From positions 1 to 64,000 of the forward strand of contig CAYPAX010000007.1 in NCBI GenBank assembly GCA_964408735.1: 64,000 nt of DNA, given 5' to 3'. The notes under the pieces are model-generated. The model was not told where the DNA came from, did not search any database, and worked only from the letters and a program-made list of their open reading frames with translations. This DNA is from UBA7887 sp964408735 (GTDB lineage Bacteria; Pseudomonadota; Alphaproteobacteria; UBA7887). Positions 8,443-16,869 of this stretch are shown in pieces (positions within the stretch are counted from its first letter, which is position 1; every line of letters begins with the position of its first letter). A program made the translations under genes and the position numbers.

Positions 8443-8608
8443 ACGGTGACAGTTACCTATTATTTCGGTATTTATCGTTTATTTTCAAAATATTGCGGAG
8501 ACTTTGGCCTGAGCCTGTTGTGGCAAGGATCGACCGAGCTCGATCGAAAGACTCGTAACACATTGATATCAACCGAAAAGATTCTGAGTAATAGGTAACT
8601 GTCACCGT
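8443..8608. mobile_element. MITE-like element with 20-bp perfect terminal inverted repeats
   Basis: A 166-bp AT-richer segment bounded by perfect 20-bp inverted repeats at 8443-8462 and 8589-8608. A second, weaker similarity follows inside the repeats (TTTCGGT near 8463 and its complement near 8570), and a palindrome around CGAGCTCG lies near 8534-8541. There is no open reading frame for a transposase. It lies between the convergent ends of cheZ and ivd, 3 bp from the ivd stop, so it could also act as a two-way terminator. Confidence 0.7.
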
Positions 8609-8611
8609 TTG

Positions 8612-9784
8612 TTAGGCGGTTTCGTCGAACAGTTCGCGGCCGATCAGCATGCGCCGGATCTCGCTGGTGCCGGCGCCGATCTCGTAGAGCTTGGCGTCGC
8701 GCAGCAGCCGCCCGGTCGGGCTTTCGCTGATATAGCCGGTGCCACCCAGGGCCTGGATCGCCTCCAGCGCCATCCAGGTCGCCTTTTCCGCCGCATAGAG
8801 GATGACGCCAGCGGAATCCTTGCGCGTGGTCTCGCCGCGGTCGCAGGCCTTGGCGACAGAATAGGCGTAGGCCTTGCAGGCGTTCATGGTGGTGTACATG
8901 TCGGCGAGCTTGCCCTGCATGAGCTGGAAAGTGCCGATGGGCCGGCCGAACTGCTCGCGCTGGTGCACATAGGGCACGACGATATCCATGCAGGCCTGCA
9001 TGATGCCGAGCGGCCCGCCGGCCAGCACCGTGCGCTCGTGGTCGAGGCCGCTCATCAGCACCGCGACGCCGCCGCCGACCTCGCCGAGCACGTTCTCTTC
9101 CGGCACTTCGCAGTCCTCGAACACCAGCTCGCAGGTGTTGGAGCCGCGCATGCCGAGCTTGTCGAGCTTCTGGGCGGTGGAAAACCCGGCGAAATCCTTC
9201 TCGATGAGGAACGCCGTGATGCCGCGGCTGCCGGCCTCCGGGTCGGTCTTGGCATAGACCACGAGGGTATCGGCGTTGGGCCCGTTGGTGATCCACATCT
9301 TGTTGCCGTTGAGGATGTAGCGCTCGCCACGTTTCTCGGCGCGCAGCTTCATGCCGACGACATCGGACCCGGCGCCGGGCTCGCTCATGGCCAGGGCGCC
9401 GACATGCTCGCCCGAGATCAGCTTCGGCAGGTAGCGCGCCTTTTGTTCGGGCGTGGCGTTGCGGTTGATCTGGTTGACGCAGAGATTGGCGTGGGCGCCG
9501 TAGGACAGCCCGACCGAGGCCGAGCCGCGGCTGATCTCCTCGATCGCCACCACCTGCTCGATATAGCCCATGCCGGCGCCGCCATAGGCCTCGTCGGCGG
9601 TGATGCCGAGCAGTCCGAGATCGCCGAGCTTGCGCCAGAGGTCGCCGGGGAAATCGTTGCTCTCGTCGATGGCCTCGGCCCGCGGCGCGATCTCGTCGGC
9701 GGTGAAATTGGTCACCGACTCCCGCAACATGTCCACGGTCTCGCCGAGATCGAAGTCGAGGGTCGGGTAGCGGTTGGGAATCAT
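8612..9784 (-). CDS. ivd: Isovaleryl-CoA dehydrogenase (acyl-CoA dehydrogenase)
   Basis: FAD enzyme of leucine degradation that oxidises isovaleryl-CoA to 3-methylcrotonyl-CoA. The 390-aa product starts MIPNRYPTLDFDLGET and carries the near-invariant IVD segments GLSYGAHANLCVNQI, GALAMSEPGAGSDV (FAD/substrate loop), GNKMWITNGP, and GTGYISESPTGRLLRDAKLYEIGAGTSE in two pieces near the C-terminus. The start is the ATG at 9784. The other leucine-pathway genes (MCC, AuaH) are not next to it here. Confidence 0.92.
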   Translation of the reverse strand: MIPNRYPTLDFDLGETVDMLRESVTNFTADEIAPRAEAIDESNDFPGDLWRKLGDLGLLGITADEAYGGAGMGYIEQVVAIEEISRGSASVGLSYGAHANLCVNQINRNATPEQKARYLPKLISGEHVGALAMSEPGAGSDVVGMKLRAEKRGERYILNGNKMWITNGPNADTLVVYAKTDPEAGSRGITAFLIEKDFAGFSTAQKLDKLGMRGSNTCELVFEDCEVPEENVLGEVGGGVAVLMSGLDHERTVLAGGPLGIMQACMDIVVPYVHQREQFGRPIGTFQLMQGKLADMYTTMNACKAYAYSVAKACDRGETTRKDSAGVILYAAEKATWMALEAIQALGGTGYISESPTGRLLRDAKLYEIGAGTSEIRRMLIGRELFDETA

Positions 9785-9874
9785 GGGGTCCTCAGAGGCT
9801 TTGCCAACGTTGCGCCATGCTACGGCTCGAATTGTCTTCGGTCGAGCCGATTTCACATATGCTATCCTCGCGCC

Positions 9875-10843
9875 ATGAGCACGGCAGGCGAAGAGTTTCG
9901 CGATGACGGGCGCCGGCTGCGGGGGTTGGCGGCGGCTGACGTCAAGCGGCTGAGCACGCTCGATGGGGGCAGGGCGACGCTGGCGGTGGCGGAGACCTGG
10001 GCGGTGATTGGGCTGGCCGCGGCGGCGGCGATCGCCTGGTGGAACCCGCTGACGGTGATCCTGGCCATCCTGGTCATCGGCAGCCGCCAGCATGCGCTTT
10101 TCGTGCTGGCCCACGACGCGGCGCACTACCGGCTATATGGCGCCCGCTGGCTCAACGATCTGGTCGGCGGGCTGTGCGGCGCGGCGGGTGGCATATCGAT
10201 GCGGACCTACCGGGTGATCCACCGCCTGCACCACAATCATCTCTACGGTGCTGAGGATCCGGACGTGGCGCTGGCCGGCGGCTATCCGCGCGGGCGGACC
10301 TATCTCGTTCGCAAGCTGCTCACCGACCTTTGTGGCCTGACGGCGCACAAGACCTACGCCTATTTCTTCGGCCATCCGGCGCTCAACGATGCCCGCGGCG
10401 AGGCCATCAAGCCCCTCGACGATACCGCGCCACGCCTGCGCCAAGCCGCCCGGCGCGACCGGGTGTTCGTCATAGTGCTGCAGGCCGGGCTGCTCGCGGC
10501 GGCGATCGCGACGGGCTGGTGGCTGGAATATCTGCTGCTCTGGCTGCTGCCTGCGGCGACGCTGCTACAAGCCTTGCTGCGCCTGCGGGCGGTCCTGGAG
10601 CACGGGGCGGTGCGCGATTTCGACTCGGCGCTGACCGCGGCGCGCACCAATACCGCCTCAGCCGTGGTGCTCTGGCTGCTCTTTCCGCACCACGTCAACT
10701 ACCACATCGAGCATCATCTCTACCCGGCCATCCCCCACTACCATCTGGCCGAGGCGCATGCCCTGCTGGGACAGAGCGGTGCACTCACGGATGCAGAGGT
10801 GTCGCCGGTCGGCCAAAGCCTCGTCCGTGTGTTAGGCGCGTAG
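9875..10843 (+). CDS. Membrane fatty acid desaturase
   Basis: Di-iron membrane desaturase of 322 aa. The three histidine boxes are present: HDAAH near residues 79-83, HRLHHNH near 116-122 and HIEHH near 279-283. Membrane stretches (TWAVIGLAAAAAIAWW, LTVILAILVIG, VFVIVLQAGLLAAAIATG, LLLWLLPAATLL) surround them. Closest in pattern to the beta-carotene hydroxylase/fatty acid desaturase superfamily; the substrate could be an acyl lipid or a sphingolipid-like or hydrocarbon compound. The ATG at 9875 is chosen as the first start of the recognisable protein. The last 12 bp overlap the convergent next gene. Confidence 0.85.
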   Translation: MSTAGEEFRDDGRRLRGLAAADVKRLSTLDGGRATLAVAETWAVIGLAAAAAIAWWNPLTVILAILVIGSRQHALFVLAHDAAHYRLYGARWLNDLVGGLCGAAGGISMRTYRVIHRLHHNHLYGAEDPDVALAGGYPRGRTYLVRKLLTDLCGLTAHKTYAYFFGHPALNDARGEAIKPLDDTAPRLRQAARRDRVFVIVLQAGLLAAAIATGWWLEYLLLWLLPAATLLQALLRLRAVLEHGAVRDFDSALTAARTNTASAVVLWLLFPHHVNYHIEHHLYPAIPHYHLAEAHALLGQSGALTDAEVSPVGQSLVRVLGA

Positions 10844-11581
10844 GCCGCGATCGAACAGGGCCAGCATGCGCTGCCAGTGACGCTCGCCGGCCGGCTTGTT
10901 GTAGACCGGGCGCTGGGGAAAGGCGAAGCCGTGCTCGGTGCCGGGATAGACCTCGATGCGGTGGTTGGTCCCCGCCGCCTCGAAAATGCCCGGCATGCGG
11001 TCCAATAGCTCCTGGGGCACGTAGGGATCGTCGGCGGCGAAGCCGAGATAGAGCTCGCCCTTGATGCGGTCGGCCTTGAGGTGGGGCGAATCCGCTTTGT
11101 CTGTGACGATACCGACGCCGTAGAACGAAGCGATGGCGGCGAAGTCGTCCGCATACGCTGCTGCGACCGAGACCACGTACTGCCCGCTCATGCAATAGCC
11201 GACGCAGCCGATACCGCCGGCCGCCGCGGCCTCGGCGCTGCGGATATGCGCCAGCATGGGCCTGGTATCGGCGACCACGCGGGCATTGCCGAGGGTGTTC
11301 ATGACATCGAACATCTTCTGGCGCTCGTCGTCGTCGCTGCGGATGCGCGCCAGGTCGAAGCCATAGGCGCCCTCGCGGCCATTGCGGTAGTACATGTTCG
11401 GCAGCACCACGAAATAGCCCACCGTCGCGATGCGCCGCGCCATGTCGCGCAGCTCCTCGCGGATGCCGGGCGCATCCATGTACAGGATTACCGCCGGATG
11501 CGGCCCGTCCTCGTCGGGATGGCAGACGAAGCAATCCATGGTGCCGTCGGCGGTCTCCAGCTCGGTCTCGTATTCGTACAT
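10832..11581 (-). CDS. Dienelactone hydrolase family protein
   Basis: Cytosolic alpha/beta hydrolase of 249 aa. The nucleophile motif GYCMSG near residue 130 has the cysteine typical of dienelactone hydrolases; an aspartate in FAADDPYVP and the histidine of TEHGFAFP complete the Cys-Asp-His triad. In the known family the reaction is opening of dienelactone to maleylacetate, but many homologues act on other esters. ATG 11581 follows a purine-rich AGGAGAGGG. Confidence 0.85.
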   Translation of the reverse strand: MYEYETELETADGTMDCFVCHPDEDGPHPAVILYMDAPGIREELRDMARRIATVGYFVVLPNMYYRNGREGAYGFDLARIRSDDDERQKMFDVMNTLGNARVVADTRPMLAHIRSAEAAAAGGIGCVGYCMSGQYVVSVAAAYADDFAAIASFYGVGIVTDKADSPHLKADRIKGELYLGFAADDPYVPQELLDRMPGIFEAAGTNHRIEVYPGTEHGFAFPQRPVYNKPAGERHWQRMLALFDRGLRA

Positions 11582-11751
11582 GTCCCTCTCCTCCCTGATT
11601 GGTCTGCGATAGCATGTCCTGCGCGCGGGCTCCAGCCGGCGTGCGTGCGGCAGTTTCGTTTGCCCACGGCGTGGCGGTCCGCTATGTCAGATAGAGCCGG
11701 CGCCGTAAGAGCGGCCGCCTTGACAGAGAATTTCCGGGGAGGAAATCGACT

Positions 11752-12414
11752 ATGACCAAGATCTTCGGGCCGCAACAGCGCGCCATGCAGGACAAGTTCG
11801 ACACCCGCCGCGTTGCCGATTTCATCGCCGGCGGCTTTATCGTCGACGAGATCAGCGAGGCCGACCAGGCCTTCATCGAGAGCCGCGACATGTTCTGGAT
11901 GGCGACGATCGGCGAGGACGGCGCGCCGACGGTCTCCTATAAGGGCGGCGACGCCGGATTCCTCAAAGTGCTCGACAACAAGACCATCGCCTTCCCGAGC
12001 TATGACGGCAACGGCATGTTCTATTCGATGGGCAATATCGCCACCAGCGCCAAGATCGGCATGCTGTTCATCGACTTCGAGAATCCCATTCGCCTGCGCG
12101 TCCAGGGCACGGCGACGGTGTCCGACAACGACCCCCTGCTGAGCGAGTTCAAGGAAGCGCAGATGGTGGTGCGGGTCACGGTCGACGGCATGTGGCCCAA
12201 CTGCCCGCGCTATGTCCATCGCATGCAGAAAGTCACGCCGTCGCGCTATGTGCCGCGCGAGGGTGCGGATACGCCGCTGGCCGGCTGGAAGCGCATCGAC
12301 ATCGCGCAGGAAGTCTTGCCCGCCGCCGACCAGGGCCGGGCCGAGGCCGAAGGCGGCCAAATCACCGTCGAGGATTGGTTCGGCAAGGTCGCGACCGGCG
12401 ACCCCGAAGCCTGA
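11752..12414 (+). CDS. Pyridoxamine 5'-phosphate oxidase-family FMN-binding protein
   Basis: Flavin split-barrel protein of 220 aa. The barrel spans about residues 45-165 with the strands MFWMATIGEDGAPTVSYKGG and KIGMLFIDFENPIRLRVQGTATV typical of the PNPOx-like group. Because the N-terminal substrate parts of true PdxH are absent, it is probably an FMN- or F420-type oxidoreductase of unknown substrate. A good ribosome binding site (GGGGAGGAAAT) precedes ATG 11752. A strong hairpin and then the PanE-like gene follow. Confidence 0.8.
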   Translation: MTKIFGPQQRAMQDKFDTRRVADFIAGGFIVDEISEADQAFIESRDMFWMATIGEDGAPTVSYKGGDAGFLKVLDNKTIAFPSYDGNGMFYSMGNIATSAKIGMLFIDFENPIRLRVQGTATVSDNDPLLSEFKEAQMVVRVTVDGMWPNCPRYVHRMQKVTPSRYVPREGADTPLAGWKRIDIAQEVLPAADQGRAEAEGGQITVEDWFGKVATGDPEA

Positions 12415-12421
12415 CCGAGGT

Positions 12422-12454
12422 CCTGCCGTCCCCGCGTCTTGCGGGGACGGCAGG
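12422..12454. terminator. Strong 14-bp perfect stem-loop between two same-strand genes
   Basis: A perfect 14-bp GC-rich stem (12422-12435 with 12441-12454) closes a 5-base loop GTCTT. It starts 8 bp after the stop of the flavin split-barrel gene and ends 14 bp before the PanE-like start. No T-run follows, so it is not a standard Rho-independent terminator; it may stabilise the upstream mRNA end or attenuate transcription of the next gene. Confidence 0.6.
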
Positions 12455-12467
12455 TCAAGGAGCTCAA

Positions 12468-13394
12468 ATGAAGATCGCAGTGGTAGGCGCCGGCGCCATG
12501 GGCTCGGTCTATGCGGCCCTGTTGGCCAAGGCCGGCAACGAGGTCTGGGCAGTCGACGTCTGGCAGGAGCATATCGAGGCGATTCGCGAGGGCGGCCTGC
12601 ACATCGAAGGCGCCAGCGGCGACAACACGGTGGCGGTCAATGCCACCACCGAGGCGGCCGAGGTCGGCACCTGCGATCTGGTGATCCTGGCCACCAAGGC
12701 GCGCCATGTCGCGAACGCCGCCGAGAGCATCAGGGCCATGCTGGCGCCGGAGGCCTCGGTGCTGACCATCCAGAACGGGCTAGGCAGTGGCGATGCGGCC
12801 GCCGCGGCGCTTGGGCCCGAGCGCGTGAGCATCGGTGTCGCCGGCGGCTTCGGCGCCAAGATGCTCGGCCCCGGCCATGCCCGCCACGAAGGCATGGAGC
12901 TGATCCGGCTCGGCGAGATGGAAGGCCCCGTGACGCCGCGCCTCGCAGCCATTGCCGCCGTTTGGAGCGAGGCCGGCTTCAAGGTCAAATGCTTCGACGA
13001 CATCCACCAGCTGATCTGGGAGAAGCTGATCTGCAACGGCACTTTCAGCGCCGTCTGCACGCTGAGCGGCCTGACCGCGGGCGGCGTGCTCGACGACCCT
13101 GACGCCTGGGCCGTGGCCTCGGCCTGCGCGACGGAGGGCGCGGCGGTGGCACGGGCCAAGGGAATCACCCTCGATTTCGACGATCCGGTGGCCTACGTGC
13201 ACGCTTTCGGAGCCAAGATCCGCGGCGGCAGACCGTCCATGTGGCAGGACATGGATGCCGGGCGTCCGGGCGAGATCGACGCCATCAACGGCGCCATCGC
13301 CGCCGCCGGCAAGGCCGCGGGCGTGGCCACCCCGACCCACGATACGCTGACCGCGCTGGTGCGCGCCGCCGAGGTTGCCCGCGGCATTCGGTAA
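12468..13394 (+). CDS. Ketopantoate reductase family protein (2-dehydropantoate 2-reductase)
   Basis: NADPH-dependent reductase of 308 aa. The N-terminal dinucleotide-binding motif VGAGAMGSVYAALLAKAG (residues 5-22) and the C-terminal helical ApbA domain with WEKLICNGTFSAVCTLSG, whose lysine is the catalytic residue in PanE, are both present. Several paralogues usually exist in alphaproteobacteria, so its role in pantothenate synthesis is not proven. The ATG at 12468 follows AAGGAG. Its last 200 bp are overlapped by an antisense reading frame. Confidence 0.85.
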   Translation: MKIAVVGAGAMGSVYAALLAKAGNEVWAVDVWQEHIEAIREGGLHIEGASGDNTVAVNATTEAAEVGTCDLVILATKARHVANAAESIRAMLAPEASVLTIQNGLGSGDAAAAALGPERVSIGVAGGFGAKMLGPGHARHEGMELIRLGEMEGPVTPRLAAIAAVWSEAGFKVKCFDDIHQLIWEKLICNGTFSAVCTLSGLTAGGVLDDPDAWAVASACATEGAAVARAKGITLDFDDPVAYVHAFGAKIRGGRPSMWQDMDAGRPGEIDAINGAIAAAGKAAGVATPTHDTLTALVRAAEVARGIR

Positions 13395-13828
13395 GGCCGA
13401 GCCAGGCTCGGCACACGCCAAGTCCCGCGCCAGACGGCGCTGCCGTCGCCCGGCTGCAATGGCGAGGCCGTATCGATCTCGGCCTCGCCGGCAAGTCCCG
13501 CCAGGCGGCCCGTGCCGCCGAGCCAGACGGCCCTGCCGCGGCAGCGGTCGGCGACGGTGCGGCAGTGCCACTCGGCAACGGCGGTGTCGCGCTCCGGCGT
13601 AGCGAACAGGCAACGGCCGCGCATCGCCTCGCCGCGCCCTTCGAACTCGCAGACGACCTCCGCTTCGGCAAAGCGGGCGTCCGAGCCTTCGCTGACCAGG
13701 CCCGACCAGGTGCCATGGAACTGCGCCTCCTCGACGGTGACTTCCGGCGCGCCCGCGAAGGCGATGCGCAGCTCGTCGGCTGCCATGGCAGGGCAAGCGA
13801 GGAGCAGCCCTATCGCGCACAAAGACAT
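13193..13828 (-). CDS. Secreted protein of unknown function
   Basis: Predicted 211-aa exported protein: a signal peptide MSLCAIGLLLACPAMA followed by a mature part with four cysteines (VCEFEGRG, GRCLFAT, WHCRTVADRC) that could form two disulfides. I do not recognise the family. The recognisable part ends near GTWRVPSLA, before 13395; the last 65 or so codons run antisense through the end of the PanE-like gene and are low-complexity, so the natural stop may have been lost by a frameshift. A start further upstream (13912) is possible but would place the signal peptide internally. Confidence 0.5.
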   Translation of the reverse strand: MSLCAIGLLLACPAMAADELRIAFAGAPEVTVEEAQFHGTWSGLVSEGSDARFAEAEVVCEFEGRGEAMRGRCLFATPERDTAVAEWHCRTVADRCRGRAVWLGGTGRLAGLAGEAEIDTASPLQPGDGSAVWRGTWRVPSLARPYRMPRATSAARTSAVSVSWVGVATPAALPAAAMAPLMASISPGRPASMSCHMDGLPPRILAPKACT

Positions 13829-13904
13829 CGTGCCGCATTGCGGCAACAGCGAAAATTTGGCATGAGGGGGCGTCGTCTCCGCCCTTCCTCCGGTGCACTC
13901 CGTC

Positions 13905-15623
13905 ATGCTCATCCTCGGCGTTCATTCCGGCCACCACGATGCCGTGGCGGTCCTCTTCGAGGACTATGCCATGCGCGCGGCCATTCAGCTCGAACGCCTG
14001 ACCCGGCGCAAGATCGATGGCGGGCGCATTCCCGACGAGGCGATCGATGCCTGCCTCGAATCGGTTGGTGCACGCCGCGCCGATGTTGATGCGGTGGTGC
14101 TCGGCCGGGCGGTCTTTCCCTGGCGCCATTTCCGCCACTTCAGCGGCGGCCGCTGGGTCGAGGGCAAAGTGCGCCAGGCGATTGGCAAGGAAAAGCACAA
14201 GAGCATGGAGCGCGAGCTGATCCGCGCTGGCACCTCGGATGCCTTGGCGCTGTTCGATGCCGGGCGCTTCAAGGCCGAGCAGGGCTTGCGCGCCGAAATC
14301 CCGCTCAGCTTCTACAATCACCATCTGGCGCATGCCTTGCCCTGCCTGTTCCACACCGAGTGGGACGAGGCCCTGCTCTGTACCGCCGACGGCGGCGGCG
14401 ACAACGTGCAATACAGCCATCGCATCTTTCGTGACGGTGCCATCGAGACCCTGCATGGCGGCGAGGACGGTCTTCTCGCACCGTTGCGGATCGATAGTTT
14501 AGGCCTAGCCTATGGCTATGCCACCCAGGCGCTCGGCTACCGCATGAACCGGCACGAAGGCAAGCTGACCGGCCTTGCCGCCTTCGGCGAGCCGACGCTG
14601 TACAAGCCGTTAGCCGAGCACTTCTCTGTCGATGACCAAGGCCGTATCGACAGCGATTTCGAGAGCTACACGGCGATGCGCAAATGCGTCTTCGCCCTGG
14701 CGGAGGGCGCCAAGCCGGCCGATGTCGCGGCCTCGGTGCAAACCTTGCTGGAAGAGTGCATGCTGACCTCGGTGCGGCGCCTGCTGGCGCGCCAACCTGT
14801 GCGCAATCTGGGTCTTGCCGGCGGCGTCTTCGGCAATGTGCGGCTCAACCAACGCCTGGCCGAGGAGACCGGTGTCGACGAGGTCTTCGTCTACCCTGCC
14901 ATGAGCGATGCCGGCCTGGCGGCGGGCGGCGTGCTCGATTTCCTGCTTGCCCGCGACGGGATGGCGCACTGGCTGGCCAGCCGCCGGCGCCTCGACGCCC
15001 TCTATCTCGGTACCGATTGGGGCGAGGGCGCCGACACTGTCTTTGCAGCGGACGCGCGCATCGAGGCCCTTCCCGGCGCGCCGGTCGAGACAGCGGCGCA
15101 ACTGCTCGCCGAGGGTGCTGCCGTTGCCATCTTCACTCATGGCGGCGAATACGGGCCGAGGGCGCTAGGCGCGCGCAGCATCCTGGCGGCGCCGACCGAC
15201 AGCGCCATCAACGACGTTCTCAACGCGCGGCTCGGGCGCACGGAGTTCATGCCTTTCGCGCCCGTGGTCGCGGCGGAGGATGCCAACGATATATTCGAGC
15301 TGGGCGACGGCCTCGCCTATGCCGCCCGCTTCATGACCATCACCTGCGCCGTGCGCCCCGACTGGCGCCAGCGCGTTCCCGCCGTGGTCCATGTCGATGG
15401 TACCGCCCGGCCGCAAGTGATCGAGCGCGCGCCCAACCCGCTCTATTACGATATCCTCGCCGCCTATAAGCGCCTCAGCGGCATTCCGGTGCTGATCAAC
15501 ACCAGCTTCAACGCCCACGAAGAGCCGATCATCAACACGCCCGAGGAATGTGCCCAGGCGCTGGCCGACGATCGCGTGGATTACGTCGTCAGCGAAGGCG
15601 CGGTGTATCGCCGGATACGCTAG
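13905..15623 (+). CDS. Carbamoyltransferase, NodU/CmcH family
   Basis: Two-domain enzyme of 572 aa that transfers a carbamoyl group from carbamoyl phosphate, through carbamoyl-adenylate, to a hydroxyl of a small molecule or sugar. The N-terminal Kae1-like domain shows GVHSGHHDAVAVL and the iron-binding HHLAHA (about residues 138-143) followed by TADGGGDN. The C-terminal YrdC-like domain contains GGEYGPRALGARSILA and TSFNAHEEPIINTP. GTG 13893 is an alternative start. No antibiotic or Nod-factor genes lie nearby, so the acceptor is unknown. The stop overlaps that of the convergent diguanylate cyclase by 4 bp. Confidence 0.9.
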   Translation: MLILGVHSGHHDAVAVLFEDYAMRAAIQLERLTRRKIDGGRIPDEAIDACLESVGARRADVDAVVLGRAVFPWRHFRHFSGGRWVEGKVRQAIGKEKHKSMERELIRAGTSDALALFDAGRFKAEQGLRAEIPLSFYNHHLAHALPCLFHTEWDEALLCTADGGGDNVQYSHRIFRDGAIETLHGGEDGLLAPLRIDSLGLAYGYATQALGYRMNRHEGKLTGLAAFGEPTLYKPLAEHFSVDDQGRIDSDFESYTAMRKCVFALAEGAKPADVAASVQTLLEECMLTSVRRLLARQPVRNLGLAGGVFGNVRLNQRLAEETGVDEVFVYPAMSDAGLAAGGVLDFLLARDGMAHWLASRRRLDALYLGTDWGEGADTVFAADARIEALPGAPVETAAQLLAEGAAVAIFTHGGEYGPRALGARSILAAPTDSAINDVLNARLGRTEFMPFAPVVAAEDANDIFELGDGLAYAARFMTITCAVRPDWRQRVPAVVHVDGTARPQVIERAPNPLYYDILAAYKRLSGIPVLINTSFNAHEEPIINTPEECAQALADDRVDYVVSEGAVYRRIR

Positions 15624-16690
15624 CCGGCCGCCGTCACCAGCGCTGGCGCGGCGGCGACGCGGTTGCGGCCCTGGTTCTTGGCCTCGTAGAGCGCCTTGTC
15701 GGCAGCGGCCAGCAAGATAGCGGAGTCGATTGCCATGGTCGGCTCGGCACTGGCAACGCCGACGCTCACCGTGACCACGCCGGCGCCGGTGCGCGACGTG
15801 CTGTGGCCGACGCCCTTGTCCTGCACGCTTTGCCGCATCGCTTCGGCCACCTGCAAGGCACCCTCCATGGGCGTGTCGGGGAGGACCACGAGAAACTCCT
15901 CGCCGCCGTAGCGACCCACCATATCGGCGCCGCGGTTGAGGCAATCCTTGAGGCTGAGCGCGATCATCCAGAGACATTCGTCACCGGCCTGATGGCCCTG
16001 GCTGTCGTTGAAGTTCTTGAAATCGTCGACGTCGATCATGACCAGGGACAGGCAGCCCTCCTCGCGCGCCGCGCGGCGCCATTCCATGTCGAAAAAATCG
16101 TTCAGCCCGCGCCGGTTGGCGACACCTGTCAGAGCGTCGCGCGTGGACAACAGCTGCAAGCGCTCATTGGTCTGCTGCAAGACCTCGGTGACCTTGATCA
16201 GCTCCTTTTCGCGCTTTTCCAGCTCGTCTTCGCGCTCAACACGGATCAGCATCGAGCGCCGCCAGCCCAGCGCCGCGCTGATGCGGGCCTCGAGCTCGTA
16301 ATCGGCGACTGGCTTGGTGATGAAGTCGGCGGCCCCGGCATCGAAGGCTTCCTTTAGGGTCGCGGCGTCGGAGAGCGAGGTGACGATGATAATGGGAACC
16401 AAGGCCAGGGCCGGCGAGGCGGCAAGGCGGCGGCAAAGATCGATGCCGTTGCTGTCCCCCAGGATCACGTCCATCAGGATCAGGTCGACGGCTTGCGTCT
16501 TCGGGCCCGGCTCGGGATAGCCGACGATGGCGAAGGCTTCCTCGGCCGAGGCGGCGGAACAAACGCCGCCGGCACCCATGCTTTCCAGCATGGCGGCCAC
16601 GATATGCCGCTGCGTGGCATCGTCCTCGACCAACAGCACGTTGGCTTCGGAGATATTGCCCGACAGTCTGATGCCGTAACCAGGAGCCAT
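15620..16690 (-). CDS. Response regulator with GGDEF diguanylate cyclase domain (PleD/WspR-like)
   Basis: Signal protein of 356 aa that makes cyclic di-GMP when phosphorylated. The receiver domain (about 14-140) has the acidic pair VEDD, the phosphate-accepting aspartate in LILMDVILGD and the conserved TS and K (FITKPV). A coiled coil (about 150-185) links it to the GGDEF domain with active site GGEEF. The RGAD sequence lies five residues before GGEEF, which is the exact spacing of the RxxD inhibitory site, so product feedback is expected. ATG 16690 follows GGAAGGAG. No histidine kinase is adjacent. Confidence 0.92.
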   Translation of the reverse strand: MAPGYGIRLSGNISEANVLLVEDDATQRHIVAAMLESMGAGGVCSAASAEEAFAIVGYPEPGPKTQAVDLILMDVILGDSNGIDLCRRLAASPALALVPIIIVTSLSDAATLKEAFDAGAADFITKPVADYELEARISAALGWRRSMLIRVEREDELEKREKELIKVTEVLQQTNERLQLLSTRDALTGVANRRGLNDFFDMEWRRAAREEGCLSLVMIDVDDFKNFNDSQGHQAGDECLWMIALSLKDCLNRGADMVGRYGGEEFLVVLPDTPMEGALQVAEAMRQSVQDKGVGHSTSRTGAGVVTVSVGVASAEPTMAIDSAILLAAADKALYEAKNQGRNRVAAAPALVTAAG

Positions 16691-16869
16691 GTTATCCAGT
16701 CTCCTTCCAGAGAGGCCCCCACCCCAATGCGGCAAGTCCTATAGCACCGAAGTCACTTCAAGGTCTTGCAAAAACCCCCATGATCGGCACCCCACATGGC
16801 GCGTAGCGGAGCCGGCGGTCCCATGATAACGTCGCCGCCTTGGGAAGGGTTCACCGGTGAGGAGCGGCC

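Noticed and set aside
8609..9874. Frame on the plus strand preceding the desaturase
   Set aside because: Antisense shadow of isovaleryl-CoA dehydrogenase; the desaturase begins at 9875.
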